A DNA stretch of 35,008 nt from Clostridiaceae bacterium (GCA_910574345.1 CAJSZV010000013.1:1-35008); one strand, 5' to 3'. Positions 1 through 8,423 are shown, numbered from the stretch's first letter. Numbers and translations: made by a program. Notes: generated by a model from the letters alone, not told the origin.

Positions 1-19
1 ACATGGTAAAAATTATATC

Positions 20-65
20 AATAACTTCTGATGGAAGGGGAACCCTCCTTCAGTTATTCATCAGA
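20..65. repeat. Interlocking inverted repeats upstream of the first operon
   Basis: Three short complementary pairs lie in the order A-B-C-loop-C'-A'-B': AATAACT (20-26) with AGTTATT (52-58), TCTGATG (27-33) with CATCAGA (59-65), and GAAGG (34-38) with CCTTC (47-51). A:A' and B:B' cross each other, so they form either an H-type pseudoknot or two alternative hairpins sharing stem C. No T-run follows, so it does not look like an ordinary terminator. A short frame ending at base 31 and another ending at base 86 may be tails of an upstream gene outside the window; neither can be judged. Confidence 0.5.
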
Positions 66-89
66 TATGACCTTGTAACTTATTAACTT

Positions 90-108
90 TATAGCTCTTG
101 TGGCTATA
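90..108. promoter_or_regulatory. Small inverted repeat in the operon leader
   Basis: TATAGC (90-95) and GCTATA (103-108) are separated by 7 bases, 27 bases before the first start codon. It could be an operator or a leader hairpin. I see no convincing -35/-10 pair in the 134 bases before the operon, so its promoter may lie upstream of the window. Confidence 0.3.
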
Positions 109-134
109 TCATTATTATACTAGGAGGTAGGGGG

Positions 135-1217
135 ATGAATCTGACAGAATTACAGGAGAGGCTTCGTTCAATGGAAGACTATATTTCTGCATTTCAGGTT
201 AAGATCGAAAAGATGAAACCGCAGCCGGAAGGAGAAAGAAAAGAGGATTTTAATCGAATAACGAGGCTGGCAAAACGCTATCCATTGGAAAACCGCGTAG
301 TAGGAAAAGGAGATCCTCTGATACAAAAAGTCTATATTTCGTGCCTGTCTTATATTATGACTGCAGATGAAGAAAACCTGTATCATAAATTACTGTACTT
401 ATGCAGGCTTGCACAGGGACTGGGTGCAGACTATGCGTCAGAAGATATTTTGAAGATGGGAATGGAGTTTGAGCAGGGACATTTCGAAAACTCCTGTGAA
501 CAGCTGAAAGAACAGAAACACCCGTTTTTAACAGATGCATTGATTCTCGCCAATATAACCGGCGAGACAGCAAAGGCAACATTTGCTTTGATCGCTGATC
601 TTGGGGAGGTTTTAAAGTGTGATAAGGAAGAAATCCGTGTTGCGGCCAATGTAGCAAAGGCAGTGCTGCTTAACGATATGGATCTGCTGCACAATATACC
701 GGCGCCATTTGCAAAACCATGGATTAGGCAGTTTATTCCGACATCATGGATAGAATCGCAGCGTAAGTACTGTGGAAAGTATTGTTCGAGTATAATGTCA
801 AGTGATTGGCATGGTTTTAGGGCCGATGTTTTGCCATGTGAAGTGAGCAAAAGGCTGGAAGCGGGCAGTTTTGTGAGCTATAGTGACGAGCTTATGTGTG
901 GAGAGCAGATTGTGGAGCCAGATGGGTATCAGACGGCAGACTATATTAATTCCAGAGATGATATTCCTTTAACTATGCATTGTGTTTCTTCTGAAAGATC
1001 AAGAGGTTCAAAAAGAACCATAAGCATTATTGCTCCATGTGATGGAGTTGTGTTTTTTAGTAAAGAAACAGAAACGAAAGTTTGTAAAAGTCTCTTTCGT
1101 AAGGGAGGTGACATATATGTAACAAAAGAATACACATCCGTATACGTCTGCTCCTATTTTGACAACGATGAAGATTTCCGCAAGTGGCATGAGAAAAAGA
1201 GTGGGGAGAATACATAA
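135..1217 (+). CDS. TerB-like helical protein of the dynamin/HerA operon (tentative)
   Basis: This 360-residue protein is not recognised as a whole. The ATG follows a strong AGGAGG (121-126) with 8-base spacing. The first 35 residues are helical and charged, probably coiled coil. Residues about 131-182 (starting FLTDALILANITGE) have the helical rhythm of TerB/DnaJ-central-like domains, but the usual acidic DGE motif is only partly present (TGE), so the match is tentative. The last ~130 residues are beta-rich and include ISIIAPCDGVVFF, reminiscent of a biotinyl/lipoyl-like hairpin; this too is inference. No signal peptide or membrane helix is visible, so it is probably cytoplasmic. Its stop overlaps the next start by one base (TAATG), implying translational coupling to the GTPase. 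It may be an adaptor or membrane-remodelling partner of that GTPase. Base composition looks more AT-rich than the core genes downstream. Confidence 0.55.
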   Translation: MNLTELQERLRSMEDYISAFQVKIEKMKPQPEGERKEDFNRITRLAKRYPLENRVVGKGDPLIQKVYISCLSYIMTADEENLYHKLLYLCRLAQGLGADYASEDILKMGMEFEQGHFENSCEQLKEQKHPFLTDALILANITGETAKATFALIADLGEVLKCDKEEIRVAANVAKAVLLNDMDLLHNIPAPFAKPWIRQFIPTSWIESQRKYCGKYCSSIMSSDWHGFRADVLPCEVSKRLEAGSFVSYSDELMCGEQIVEPDGYQTADYINSRDDIPLTMHCVSSERSRGSKRTISIIAPCDGVVFFSKETETKVCKSLFRKGGDIYVTKEYTSVYVCSYFDNDEDFRKWHEKKSGENT

Positions 1218-3376
1218 TGGAGATATTTAAGACAGACAGCAAAAAGTTTCAATATTTCATAGAGGACACACAGCAGATCATAGAGCGCTTGTCTCCGAAA
1301 GCTTCTGAAAAGGATACAGACGTTTTGAACAAGTTCATTACAAATTTCCGAATCAAGACAGAAGACTTCTATCGGGAAAACAGGAAGCTGAACATAGGTG
1401 TTGTAGGCCAGGTGAAAGCCGGGAAATCTTCATTCCTGAACACACTGCTGTTTAATGGCGAAGATATCTTGCCTAAAGCATCGACACCGAAGACAGCCGC
1501 ACTGACGAAGATGGAATACTCTGACCAGAATGTAATTCAAGTAGAGTATTACTCGCCGGAAGAATGGGAAGTGCTGGAGGATAATGCTGCAGTTGATTTG
1601 GATGACGAGGTGTATACCTCCGCCCGGGAAATCATGGGGATGGTACGCCGCAACGGACTGGAACCAGGCCCTTATCTTGAAAAAAGATATGAGGAAGTCA
1701 GGTTTGATACCTATACGGATCTGATTCTGGACTTGAACCAGTACGTGGGCGAAGACGGTAAATTCACCCCTATCGTAAAAGCAGTGACCCTGTATTTAAA
1801 TAAAGAGGAATTCCGGGGATTGTCTATCGTAGACACGCCGGGACTCAATGACCCCATTGCGTCCAGAACCATTCGCACAAAAGAGTTTATGGAATTGTGT
1901 GATGTAGTGTTCTTTCTAAGCCAATCCGGCAGTTTCCTGGATAAAAGCGACTGGATTCTCCTTTCCAGCCAGCTTCCCCACAAAGGGGTTAAAAAGCTTG
2001 TGCTCATAGGGAGCAAGTATGACAGCGGAATCCGTGATATTCTCCGGGTTCAGGATGAGGACGATATCTTTGGAGAAGATGATAACACCACAGACAGCAT
2101 ACCGAAGGCCTGCCGGATCATTAACAGGAAACTGAAGAAACGGGCAAAGGCAAAGGTGGAAGAGTTTGTGCAGGATCTGTCCCGAAGAGAAAGCCCATCA
2201 GAACTGATTGAAGTAATAAGACAATGCTCGGAGCCTGTTCTTGTATCAGCCCTTGCCTGGAACATGGCGAAGAAACCGGAAGAAGAATACAGCAGAGAAG
2301 AGCGAAATGTCTATGCGGCATTAAAGAACTTTTCCGAAGATATGGACAGTGATTTGCGCTTAATCGGCAACTTTGACCAGGTAAAGAAAATTTTCACCGG
2401 CGTGGCAGCGGAAAAAGAAGAGATCCTTGAGCAAAAGGCAAAAAGCTTTATCCCTACGGCGCAGGCGGAACTGCGCTCTGTTCTTGGAGGATTTAGGGAA
2501 AGAGCGGAAAAAAGACTTTCGGTCCTGGAACAGAACGACAAGGAACAGCTGCTGGAACAAAAGAAGTGTATGGAAAGCCAGATCAACAGCATTCAGGCTG
2601 ATATTACCACCGTATTCGGAGAACTGAACGCCAGGCTTGAGACGGAAAAATCGGAGGGAATCCGGGCGATCAGAGAGGCAGGCAAGGATTATCTTGATAT
2701 TAAACTGAGGACCGGGGAAAGAGTACGCCAAGGTTCTTACAGGGTTTCCACTTCCAAATGGTGGAATCCCTTTACCTGGGGAAGCAGCAGTGTGTCATAT
2801 TATACATATACAGAACATTACTCTTATACTCTTGCTTCTGATGCCATTGACAATCTCCGCAGATTTTCCATGGAAGCGGTGAATCAGATTGAAAAAGTGT
2901 TCACAGATGCCCTGGAGTTAAAAGAAGTCAAACGAAAGCTTCTCAATGTTGTGGTTCAGAACTTTGATATGGGAAGCGAAAAGTATGACTCTGCCCTGTT
3001 TCGGATACTGGTTGAGGAAACCGTGGCCAAGATCGAATTTCCTGTGTTCAATATTGACATTTCCGATTCCATGAACAGTATTGCGGCAAAATTTACAGGC
3101 GAATTAACCTCGGCAGGAGAACGCACGGAATTAACCGCAGCCTTGTCTCAGGCTATCGCAAGCATATATGATGAGCTGGGCAAAAGACTGTCCTCTACCG
3201 TAACGGGAATTAAGACGGAGATGAAAGAGATTGCCAATGGAGTTGAGAACAGTCTTTTGGAAAATATCAATCATGAATTTGAGACTTTGCTGTCCCAATA
3301 TGAACATAAGGAATCAGAGATTGCAGAATATAAGGCTTATATGGAACTCCTTGAAGGAGAACTGAAAAGATTGTAA
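1217..3376 (+). CDS. Dynamin-like GTPase
   Basis: This 719-residue protein is a large GTPase. The P-loop GQVKAGKS is at residues 64-71, a switch I threonine lies in STPKTAALTK (89-98), G3 is DTPG (206-209), and a G4-position SKYD (266-269) replaces the canonical N/TKxD. Residues about 400-500 are long charged helices, predicted coiled coil, as in the stalk of bacterial dynamin-like proteins. A Trp-rich motif WWNPFTWG lies near 514-521, followed by more helical stalk to the C-terminus. Bacterial dynamins bind and deform membranes, and several act in antiviral defence or membrane repair; which role applies here is unknown. No transmembrane segment is obvious. It is coupled to the preceding gene by one-base overlap and sits 12 bases before the HerA ATPase, so the three probably form one machine. 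Confidence 0.85.
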   Translation: MEIFKTDSKKFQYFIEDTQQIIERLSPKASEKDTDVLNKFITNFRIKTEDFYRENRKLNIGVVGQVKAGKSSFLNTLLFNGEDILPKASTPKTAALTKMEYSDQNVIQVEYYSPEEWEVLEDNAAVDLDDEVYTSAREIMGMVRRNGLEPGPYLEKRYEEVRFDTYTDLILDLNQYVGEDGKFTPIVKAVTLYLNKEEFRGLSIVDTPGLNDPIASRTIRTKEFMELCDVVFFLSQSGSFLDKSDWILLSSQLPHKGVKKLVLIGSKYDSGIRDILRVQDEDDIFGEDDNTTDSIPKACRIINRKLKKRAKAKVEEFVQDLSRRESPSELIEVIRQCSEPVLVSALAWNMAKKPEEEYSREERNVYAALKNFSEDMDSDLRLIGNFDQVKKIFTGVAAEKEEILEQKAKSFIPTAQAELRSVLGGFRERAEKRLSVLEQNDKEQLLEQKKCMESQINSIQADITTVFGELNARLETEKSEGIRAIREAGKDYLDIKLRTGERVRQGSYRVSTSKWWNPFTWGSSSVSYYTYTEHYSYTLASDAIDNLRRFSMEAVNQIEKVFTDALELKEVKRKLLNVVVQNFDMGSEKYDSALFRILVEETVAKIEFPVFNIDISDSMNSIAAKFTGELTSAGERTELTAALSQAIASIYDELGKRLSSTVTGIKTEMKEIANGVENSLLENINHEFETLLSQYEHKESEIAEYKAYMELLEGELKRL

Positions 3377-3388
3377 GGAGACGGCCCT

Positions 3389-6300
3389 ATGACATATGAA
3401 CTGGAAAGAACCCAAAAGCAAATGGCTGGCACCCTGGAGGATTCATTAGATAACGCCGCATCGATTATCACAAAGAATTACCTGGACAGACTGGAGACCT
3501 ATGATCTGATAAAACCATCGGAGGATGATAAAGATATTGACGTGTCTTCCTGCGGTAAGTTTTTTAAGCTGTCAAAACTGGTTGTCAATAAAGACGAAAA
3601 TTTTCTGGATAAACTGACTACCATCGTGAATGTGGTATCTTCCATTGGCTGCAGCCTTGTGACTATGATCAGAAGCAATGGTTACAGTATTGATTATTAT
3701 TTCGGCATTATTTCCAAGAACCACCGGAAGCTTACTGAAAATGACGAAAAGCGCCGGGCTGCCGACGCCGCTGCCTTTCGCGGTGCATTAACCGGCAATC
3801 TGATCGGTTCTGATGTAAAGGAAGTATCGGAAGCCGAAGTCAGGCAGTTCAGGAAAGAGATTTTTGGGAATAACAGGCATTGCTGTTCTTCTGTTTCGGG
3901 CATTGTGGCATTGCGCCATAAAGAAGAAAAAAGTATGGCAGGCTATGTGCAGGGGATTGAGAATCTTGTAGATTCCTTAAAGGGACAGAGCTATACCATT
4001 ATTATGATCGCAGACCCGGTGAGCACAAGTGAGATACAGATGATCAAGCAAGGCTATGAGATGCTCCATACACAGCTTTCTACATTCCAAAGAAGTACCG
4101 TATCCCTTCACGAAAGCGATACCCATTCCCTGGCGAGAGCCCGCACCCAGGGGGTGACGGAGGGCATTTCCAAAGGAATCTCCATGACCCAGAGCAAAAC
4201 CCGGTCCAAAGGCCGGTATATGGGTGTCAATGCAAGCGTGGGGGTCAGCTTAGGGATTACGGCAAGCGCCGGCGTCTCCGGCGGAACCAACAGAGGCACG
4301 TCGGTTACAGAGGGGAGAACGGACACGACAACCAATATCAGTCAAAGGAACAGACAGGTTACGGATACGGTTCAGACCGGAAAAACCGCAGGAAAAACTC
4401 TGCAGCTGAATTATGAAAACAGAACCGTGAAGTCCCTGCTGGACCGGATTGATATGCATCTGAAACGCCTGGATGAATGCGAAAGTTTTGGCGCTTTTGA
4501 CTGCGCTGCATACGTAATTGCCGAAAGCAGGGAGATTTCTTTTGCTGTGGCCGGTAATTACAATGCGTTGATGCGGGGAAAAGATTCCGGTGTACAGGCA
4601 TCACATATTAATACATGGCATAAGCCGGATAAGACGGCGGTGATCAGTCAGTATCTTGCTTCTTTCGTTCATCCAAGATTCAGCGCCGACAAAAGCGGAC
4701 AGGTGATTGTCTCCCCGGCTTCCATTGTCAGCGGCAATGAAATCGCCGTCCAGATCGGGCTGCCTAAAAAGTCAGTCAGCGGCATTACGGTCATTCCCAT
4801 GGCGCCCTTTGGCAGAAATATTTCCGTAAGCAATAATCGCCGGCTGTCCTTGGGGAATCTGTATCATATGGGACATGAGGAAGGAAGCCTGACTCATCCT
4901 CAGAAAGTGGAGCTTGACATCGAAAGTCTGAGTATGCATACCTTCATTACAGGTTCCACCGGTTCTGGAAAAACGACGGCCATCTATGGGATTCTTGACA
5001 AACTGATGAATACGCCGGTGAAGAATAGAACCGGGGAAACCCTTAAGTTTATGGTTATTGAGCCGGCAAAAGGTGAATATAAGGACCGGTTCGGATATTA
5101 TCCTAATGTAAAAGTTTATGGCACAAATTACAAGAAGACGCCTCTTCTCAGAATCAATCCTTTCAGTTTCCCGGAAGATGTTCATGTTCTGGAGCATATT
5201 GACAGGCTGGTGGAGATTTTCAATGTGTGCTGGCCCATGTATGCGGCTATGCCGGCAGTGTTAAAGGATTCTGTTGAGCGCGCCTATCTTGCTTCCGGCT
5301 GGAAGTTAGATACGTCAGAGTGCAGGTATCATGATTCAGAGGGCCTTCCTCTTTATCCCAATTTTCTTGATGTGTTCAATCAAATTAATGTTGTTATAAA
5401 TGAATCCCAGTATTCTTCCGACAGCAAAGGCGACTATAAAGGAGCCCTGTGTACCCGTTTGAAATCCCTGACCAATGGTTTATACAGACAGATTTTCACA
5501 AGCGCTGAGATTCCGGCTAAGGAGCTGTTTGACGAGAATGTGATTGTGGACTTAAGCAGAACCGGTTCCGGTGAGACGAAGTCCCTGATTATGGGACTTT
5601 TGATTATGAAGCTGCAGGAATACCGGATGTCCGCGGCAGCGGGCAATGAGCCTCTGCGGCATATTACGGTGATAGAAGAAGCCCACAATATTTTGAAAAG
5701 AACATCGGCGGAACAAAGGAATGAATCTTCCAACATATTGGGAAAATCCGTTGAGATGCTGGCAAACGCCATTGCCGAGATGAGAACTTATGGCGAGGGA
5801 TTCATGATCGCAGACCAGGCTCCCGGCCTGCTGGATCTGTCCGTAATCCGCAACACAAACACCAAAATGATTCTCCGGCTGCCTGATTTGTCAGACCGTG
5901 AACTGGCAGGCAGAGCGGCAGGCCTGAACGAGGAACAGATCCTGGAGCTTTCAAGACTTAAAACCTTTGTTGCGGCAGTATATCAGAATGATTGGCTTGA
6001 GCCTGTGCTGTGCAGGATTGATACTCCGTTTAAGGAGAATCAAAAATACCAGGCGCCTCATATGAGCGGAGATGATTTCAGCGGCAGGAATTCCCTGATT
6101 CAATTTCTTATCTCCCCGTCAGCGGGCAAAGAACCATTGGATAGAGAATACATTTCCCGTCTGACAGATACATGTTTTCAATTATGCATCCCGGCAGAGG
6201 CAAAAGCGGCCTTTGTTAAATATATTCATGCAGTAGAAACGACAGAGATTCAGCGTTTAAGAGGCCTGATCTTATATTCCGTGTTCAACTCCGAGGCAGC

Positions 6301-6499
6301 CTTTGCCATGGCAAAAATCCATGAATCCGAAATTAGCAGCTGGTATGCAAAGATGTGTGAAATTCTTGACCCGGATATGGAGAAGTTCAGGGAAGCCGAC
6401 CGTCGAAGAATCATTGCCGCGCTCACAAGAGAAAAGGCAAAACGTGATGAAACGCCGGAGTCCGCACTGCTGTTTGAACACTTAATGGGCTTTATGTAG
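3389..6499 (+). CDS. HerA/DUF87-type ATPase with a Gly/Ser/Thr-rich insert
   Basis: This 1036-residue P-loop ATPase belongs to the HerA-FtsK/VirB4-like group, which forms hexameric rings that pump DNA or protein. Walker A GSTGSGKT is at residues 522-529 and Walker B VIEEAH at 761-766; GFMIADQAPGLLDLSVIRN downstream matches the HerA sensor/arginine-finger region. Before the motor lies a N-terminal domain of ~240 residues, then a Gly/Ser/Thr-rich low-complexity stretch (about 243-340) with VGVSLGITASAGVSGG. About 180 residues follow Walker B's core and end in a charged helical tail. HerA relatives occur with nucleases in DNA end processing (HerA-NurA) and in defence (HerA-SIR2, HerA-DUF4297); VirB4-like ones energise secretion. 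Here the nuclease is the next gene, 10 bases on. The start follows GGAG in the intergenic gap. Whether it moves DNA or the neighbouring toxin cannot be read from sequence. Confidence 0.85.
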   Translation: MTYELERTQKQMAGTLEDSLDNAASIITKNYLDRLETYDLIKPSEDDKDIDVSSCGKFFKLSKLVVNKDENFLDKLTTIVNVVSSIGCSLVTMIRSNGYSIDYYFGIISKNHRKLTENDEKRRAADAAAFRGALTGNLIGSDVKEVSEAEVRQFRKEIFGNNRHCCSSVSGIVALRHKEEKSMAGYVQGIENLVDSLKGQSYTIIMIADPVSTSEIQMIKQGYEMLHTQLSTFQRSTVSLHESDTHSLARARTQGVTEGISKGISMTQSKTRSKGRYMGVNASVGVSLGITASAGVSGGTNRGTSVTEGRTDTTTNISQRNRQVTDTVQTGKTAGKTLQLNYENRTVKSLLDRIDMHLKRLDECESFGAFDCAAYVIAESREISFAVAGNYNALMRGKDSGVQASHINTWHKPDKTAVISQYLASFVHPRFSADKSGQVIVSPASIVSGNEIAVQIGLPKKSVSGITVIPMAPFGRNISVSNNRRLSLGNLYHMGHEEGSLTHPQKVELDIESLSMHTFITGSTGSGKTTAIYGILDKLMNTPVKNRTGETLKFMVIEPAKGEYKDRFGYYPNVKVYGTNYKKTPLLRINPFSFPEDVHVLEHIDRLVEIFNVCWPMYAAMPAVLKDSVERAYLASGWKLDTSECRYHDSEGLPLYPNFLDVFNQINVVINESQYSSDSKGDYKGALCTRLKSLTNGLYRQIFTSAEIPAKELFDENVIVDLSRTGSGETKSLIMGLLIMKLQEYRMSAAAGNEPLRHITVIEEAHNILKRTSAEQRNESSNILGKSVEMLANAIAEMRTYGEGFMIADQAPGLLDLSVIRNTNTKMILRLPDLSDRELAGRAAGLNEEQILELSRLKTFVAAVYQNDWLEPVLCRIDTPFKENQKYQAPHMSGDDFSGRNSLIQFLISPSAGKEPLDREYISRLTDTCFQLCIPAEAKAAFVKYIHAVETTEIQRLRGLILYSVFNSEAAFAMAKIHESEISSWYAKMCEILDPDMEKFREADRRRIIAALTREKAKRDETPESALLFEHLMGFM

Positions 6500-6509
6500 G
6501 AGGGGCGAT

Positions 6510-7319
6510 ATGAATCTGTCAGGCGGTTTCAGGGAAAATACGGATATAAATGATACAAAAGATGGGAAACATGAGATCAGTCAGGAAGCGGAAAGAAAGT
6601 TTGAGGATTTGTTTCTTTATGACAGGGATGATGAAGGGAAAGCTTATAAGAAGAACGGTGAGCTTTTGCCCGATACGGAATATACCATAAACGGACATAC
6701 ATACGGTACGGATGAAAACAGCAATATAATATGGTGCGATGCAGAGCCTGAAATCAGCGAAGAGGGAAAAAGGGATATTGTCCAGCAGAGAGAATCAGGA
6801 GGTAAGGACCGCAGAGAAGGAGATCAGGGCGGACATATTATCGCCAGGATCTTAGGCGGCTCCGAAGGGGCGGAAAACCTTGTCCCCATGAGAGGGACAA
6901 TCAATCAAGGCGATTATAAAAAGATGGAGCTTGAAATAAAGAAGGCTTTGGAGGAAGGCGAAAAAGTCAGGATCCACATTGACCTGGAATATGAAGGCTC
7001 TGCTTCACGTCCTGCAAAGATCAAGGCGGCATACACAATTGGCAGCAGGAAAACGGAGATATTATTTGACAATGAAGAAAATTCAATAGATCTTTTGGAC
7101 TCTCTGAGGGGAAACATATCAGAGGAAGATTATGAATCCCTTAAGGAAGAACTGGATGATATGAGGAGCGACGGCTGCCTCGTCTCCATAACCTCGGTTA
7201 AGACAGAATTTGATGAAGCGGGTAACGGCGTTAAAGTAGTAGCAGGTATTCTTGACGAATCTGAGGGAACAAAGTCGTATAAGGTATTTGATGTATGTGA
7301 AAGAGGAAGCTTGATATGA
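6510..7319 (+). CDS. DNA/RNA non-specific endonuclease (YeeF-type toxin domain) without delivery module
   Basis: This 269-residue protein contains the beta-beta-alpha-metal nuclease signature of the Endonuclea_NS_2 family: DQGGHIIARILGG at 105-117 (catalytic His109), ENLVPM at 122-127 (Asn123) and INQGDY at 131-136 (Asn132). The family is known as the C-terminal toxic domain of LXG polymorphic toxins such as Bacillus subtilis YeeF. The segment before it (TEYTINGHTYGTDENSNIIW, 56-75) is also typical of these toxin tails. Unlike YeeF there is no N-terminal LXG or other export domain, only ~50 acidic residues, and no signal peptide. About 100 residues follow the catalytic core and are unassigned. 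RBS GGAGG precedes the ATG. Placed between a HerA ATPase and a probable immunity gene, it is the likely effector of the operon. Confidence 0.85.
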   Translation: MNLSGGFRENTDINDTKDGKHEISQEAERKFEDLFLYDRDDEGKAYKKNGELLPDTEYTINGHTYGTDENSNIIWCDAEPEISEEGKRDIVQQRESGGKDRREGDQGGHIIARILGGSEGAENLVPMRGTINQGDYKKMELEIKKALEEGEKVRIHIDLEYEGSASRPAKIKAAYTIGSRKTEILFDNEENSIDLLDSLRGNISEEDYESLKEELDDMRSDGCLVSITSVKTEFDEAGNGVKVVAGILDESEGTKSYKVFDVCERGSLI

Positions 7320-7687
7320 AATTAGAAACGTTGGTATATGATAAACTAAAAAGGGTAATTCCTGAGAAAGCGTCAAAGACGGTTGTATATGCAGATGTCT
7401 GCCTTACAAGTTATGAGCTCTTTTTCTACTGTCTCCTGCCGAGGAGGGGATATGGGCAGTGTTATGAACTTGCGGAAGAAGGTGTTCTGGACGCTCATCT
7501 TTTGGATGAGGCATTTGCAGAAACGGTAAAAGTTTTGAAAGCAGATAAAAACTACAGGGCAGAGAGCCGTAATCTGTTTACCTTTGTCATTGATGCCGAG
7601 GGTATTAAGGTGACAACAGAATATTATGGTAAGGAAATAGGAGTATATCGTATAAAAAAGGAGTGGAAGGAGAAATATCTCCATTGA
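7316..7687 (+). CDS. YezG/DUF600-like protein, probable nuclease immunity protein
   Basis: This 123-residue acidic-to-neutral protein has the pattern of the YezG/DUF600 family: an early IP (LKRVIPEK), a beta strand with YADV, a FFYCLLP segment, NLFTFVIDAEG in the second half, and a Lys/Trp-rich end (IKKEWKEKYL). YezG is the known immunity partner of the YeeF nuclease in B. subtilis, and the preceding gene carries the same nuclease family, so each assignment supports the other. The ATG overlaps the nuclease stop by four bases (ATGA), the usual toxin-then-immunity coupling. It is the last gene of the operon; no clear terminator is seen before the next gene at 7765. No signal peptide. Binding to the nuclease is inferred from family and position. 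Confidence 0.7.
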   Translation: MKLETLVYDKLKRVIPEKASKTVVYADVCLTSYELFFYCLLPRRGYGQCYELAEEGVLDAHLLDEAFAETVKVLKADKNYRAESRNLFTFVIDAEGIKVTTEYYGKEIGVYRIKKEWKEKYLH

Positions 7688-7764
7688 TAAACAAGTAAGA
7701 CCAGCATAATCCCCCGCCTCCAAACATAAGAATAGAAATAATTACATATTAAAGAGGCTTTTGC

Positions 7765-8193
7765 ATGAATCGAAAACCACGCAAAAAATTATCATGTCTT
7801 CTTATGGCAGGAATCATGCTGGCTCTTCTGTTTATCAGCGGCTGCAAGATCAGCAAAGACGACGGAAAAAAAGTCAGGGATCTGGAATTTACCGTAGTGG
7901 GGGAGGTGGATATTCCGGCGGAACTTAAGCAGATCATCACGGAGAAGTTATCCCAGCCCTTTAAGCTTACCTTCAGCGATGAGCAGAATCTGTACATCGT
8001 AGTGGGATACGGCTCCCAGTCCACAGGCGGCTACAGCATTGCTGTGAAGGAACTGTATCTGACAGACAATTCCATTGTCATTGACACGGAGCTTTTAGGG
8101 CCTGAGAAAGGGGAGAACCCGGCGCCGGAGACCTCCTGCCCCTTTATTGTGGTAAAAACCGAGAATCTGGAAAATCCCGTAATCTTTCAATAA
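7765..8193 (+). CDS. PrcB-domain lipoprotein
   Basis: This 142-residue protein starts with a basic region, a hydrophobic stretch and a lipobox-like FISGC (Cys27), indicating export and lipid anchoring to the outer face of the membrane. The rest resembles the small PrcB C-terminal domain found in clostridial lipoproteins: one beta-rich unit with VVGYGSQSTGGYSIAVKELY and a closing CPFIVVKTE. PrcB was first named as a subunit of the dentilisin protease complex of Treponema; in Clostridia the function is unknown. An RBS (AGAGG) lies 8 bases before the ATG. It is separate from the nuclease operon by 77 bases and probably marks the return to core chromosome. Confidence 0.7.
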   Translation: MNRKPRKKLSCLLMAGIMLALLFISGCKISKDDGKKVRDLEFTVVGEVDIPAELKQIITEKLSQPFKLTFSDEQNLYIVVGYGSQSTGGYSIAVKELYLTDNSIVIDTELLGPEKGENPAPETSCPFIVVKTENLENPVIFQ

Positions 8194-8195
8194 CA

Positions 8196-8384
8196 TGATA
8201 CCAGGGTCAAAAGGTCTAAAATCCGATGCAAGCTTGCTTGCAAGAGGATTTTTGAACTTGAGACCCGCCAAAAACATGAAAAAGTAGCCCGATTAGGGCG
8301 GATTTTGAATGTTTTTGAGGATTGCGGAAGCACAAAGTGCGGAGCAATCCGGTATCAAAGGGGGCAAAAAACCTTTTGACCCCA
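8196..8384. repeat. Complex palindromic repeat element (MITE-like)
   Basis: The gene-free stretch 8194-8504 is dominated by this element. The outer arms are TGATACC (8196-8202) with GGTATCA (8351-8357) and a perfect 12-base pair GGGTCAAAAGGT (8204-8215) with ACCTTTTGACCC (8371-8382). Nested inside are AAAATCC/GGATTTT (8218-8224, 8246-8252) around CAAGC/GCTTG, a GCCC/GGGC hairpin near 8288-8300, and GGATTGC ... GCAATCC around GCAC/GTGC (about 8320-8350). It has no coding capacity. The layered symmetry suggests a non-autonomous mobile or REP-like element, or an RNA with several hairpins. No flanking target duplication is obvious. Confidence 0.6.
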
Positions 8385-8423
8385 ACATCATAACATACCC
8401 TTTTTATTCATTTCCCCATGTGA

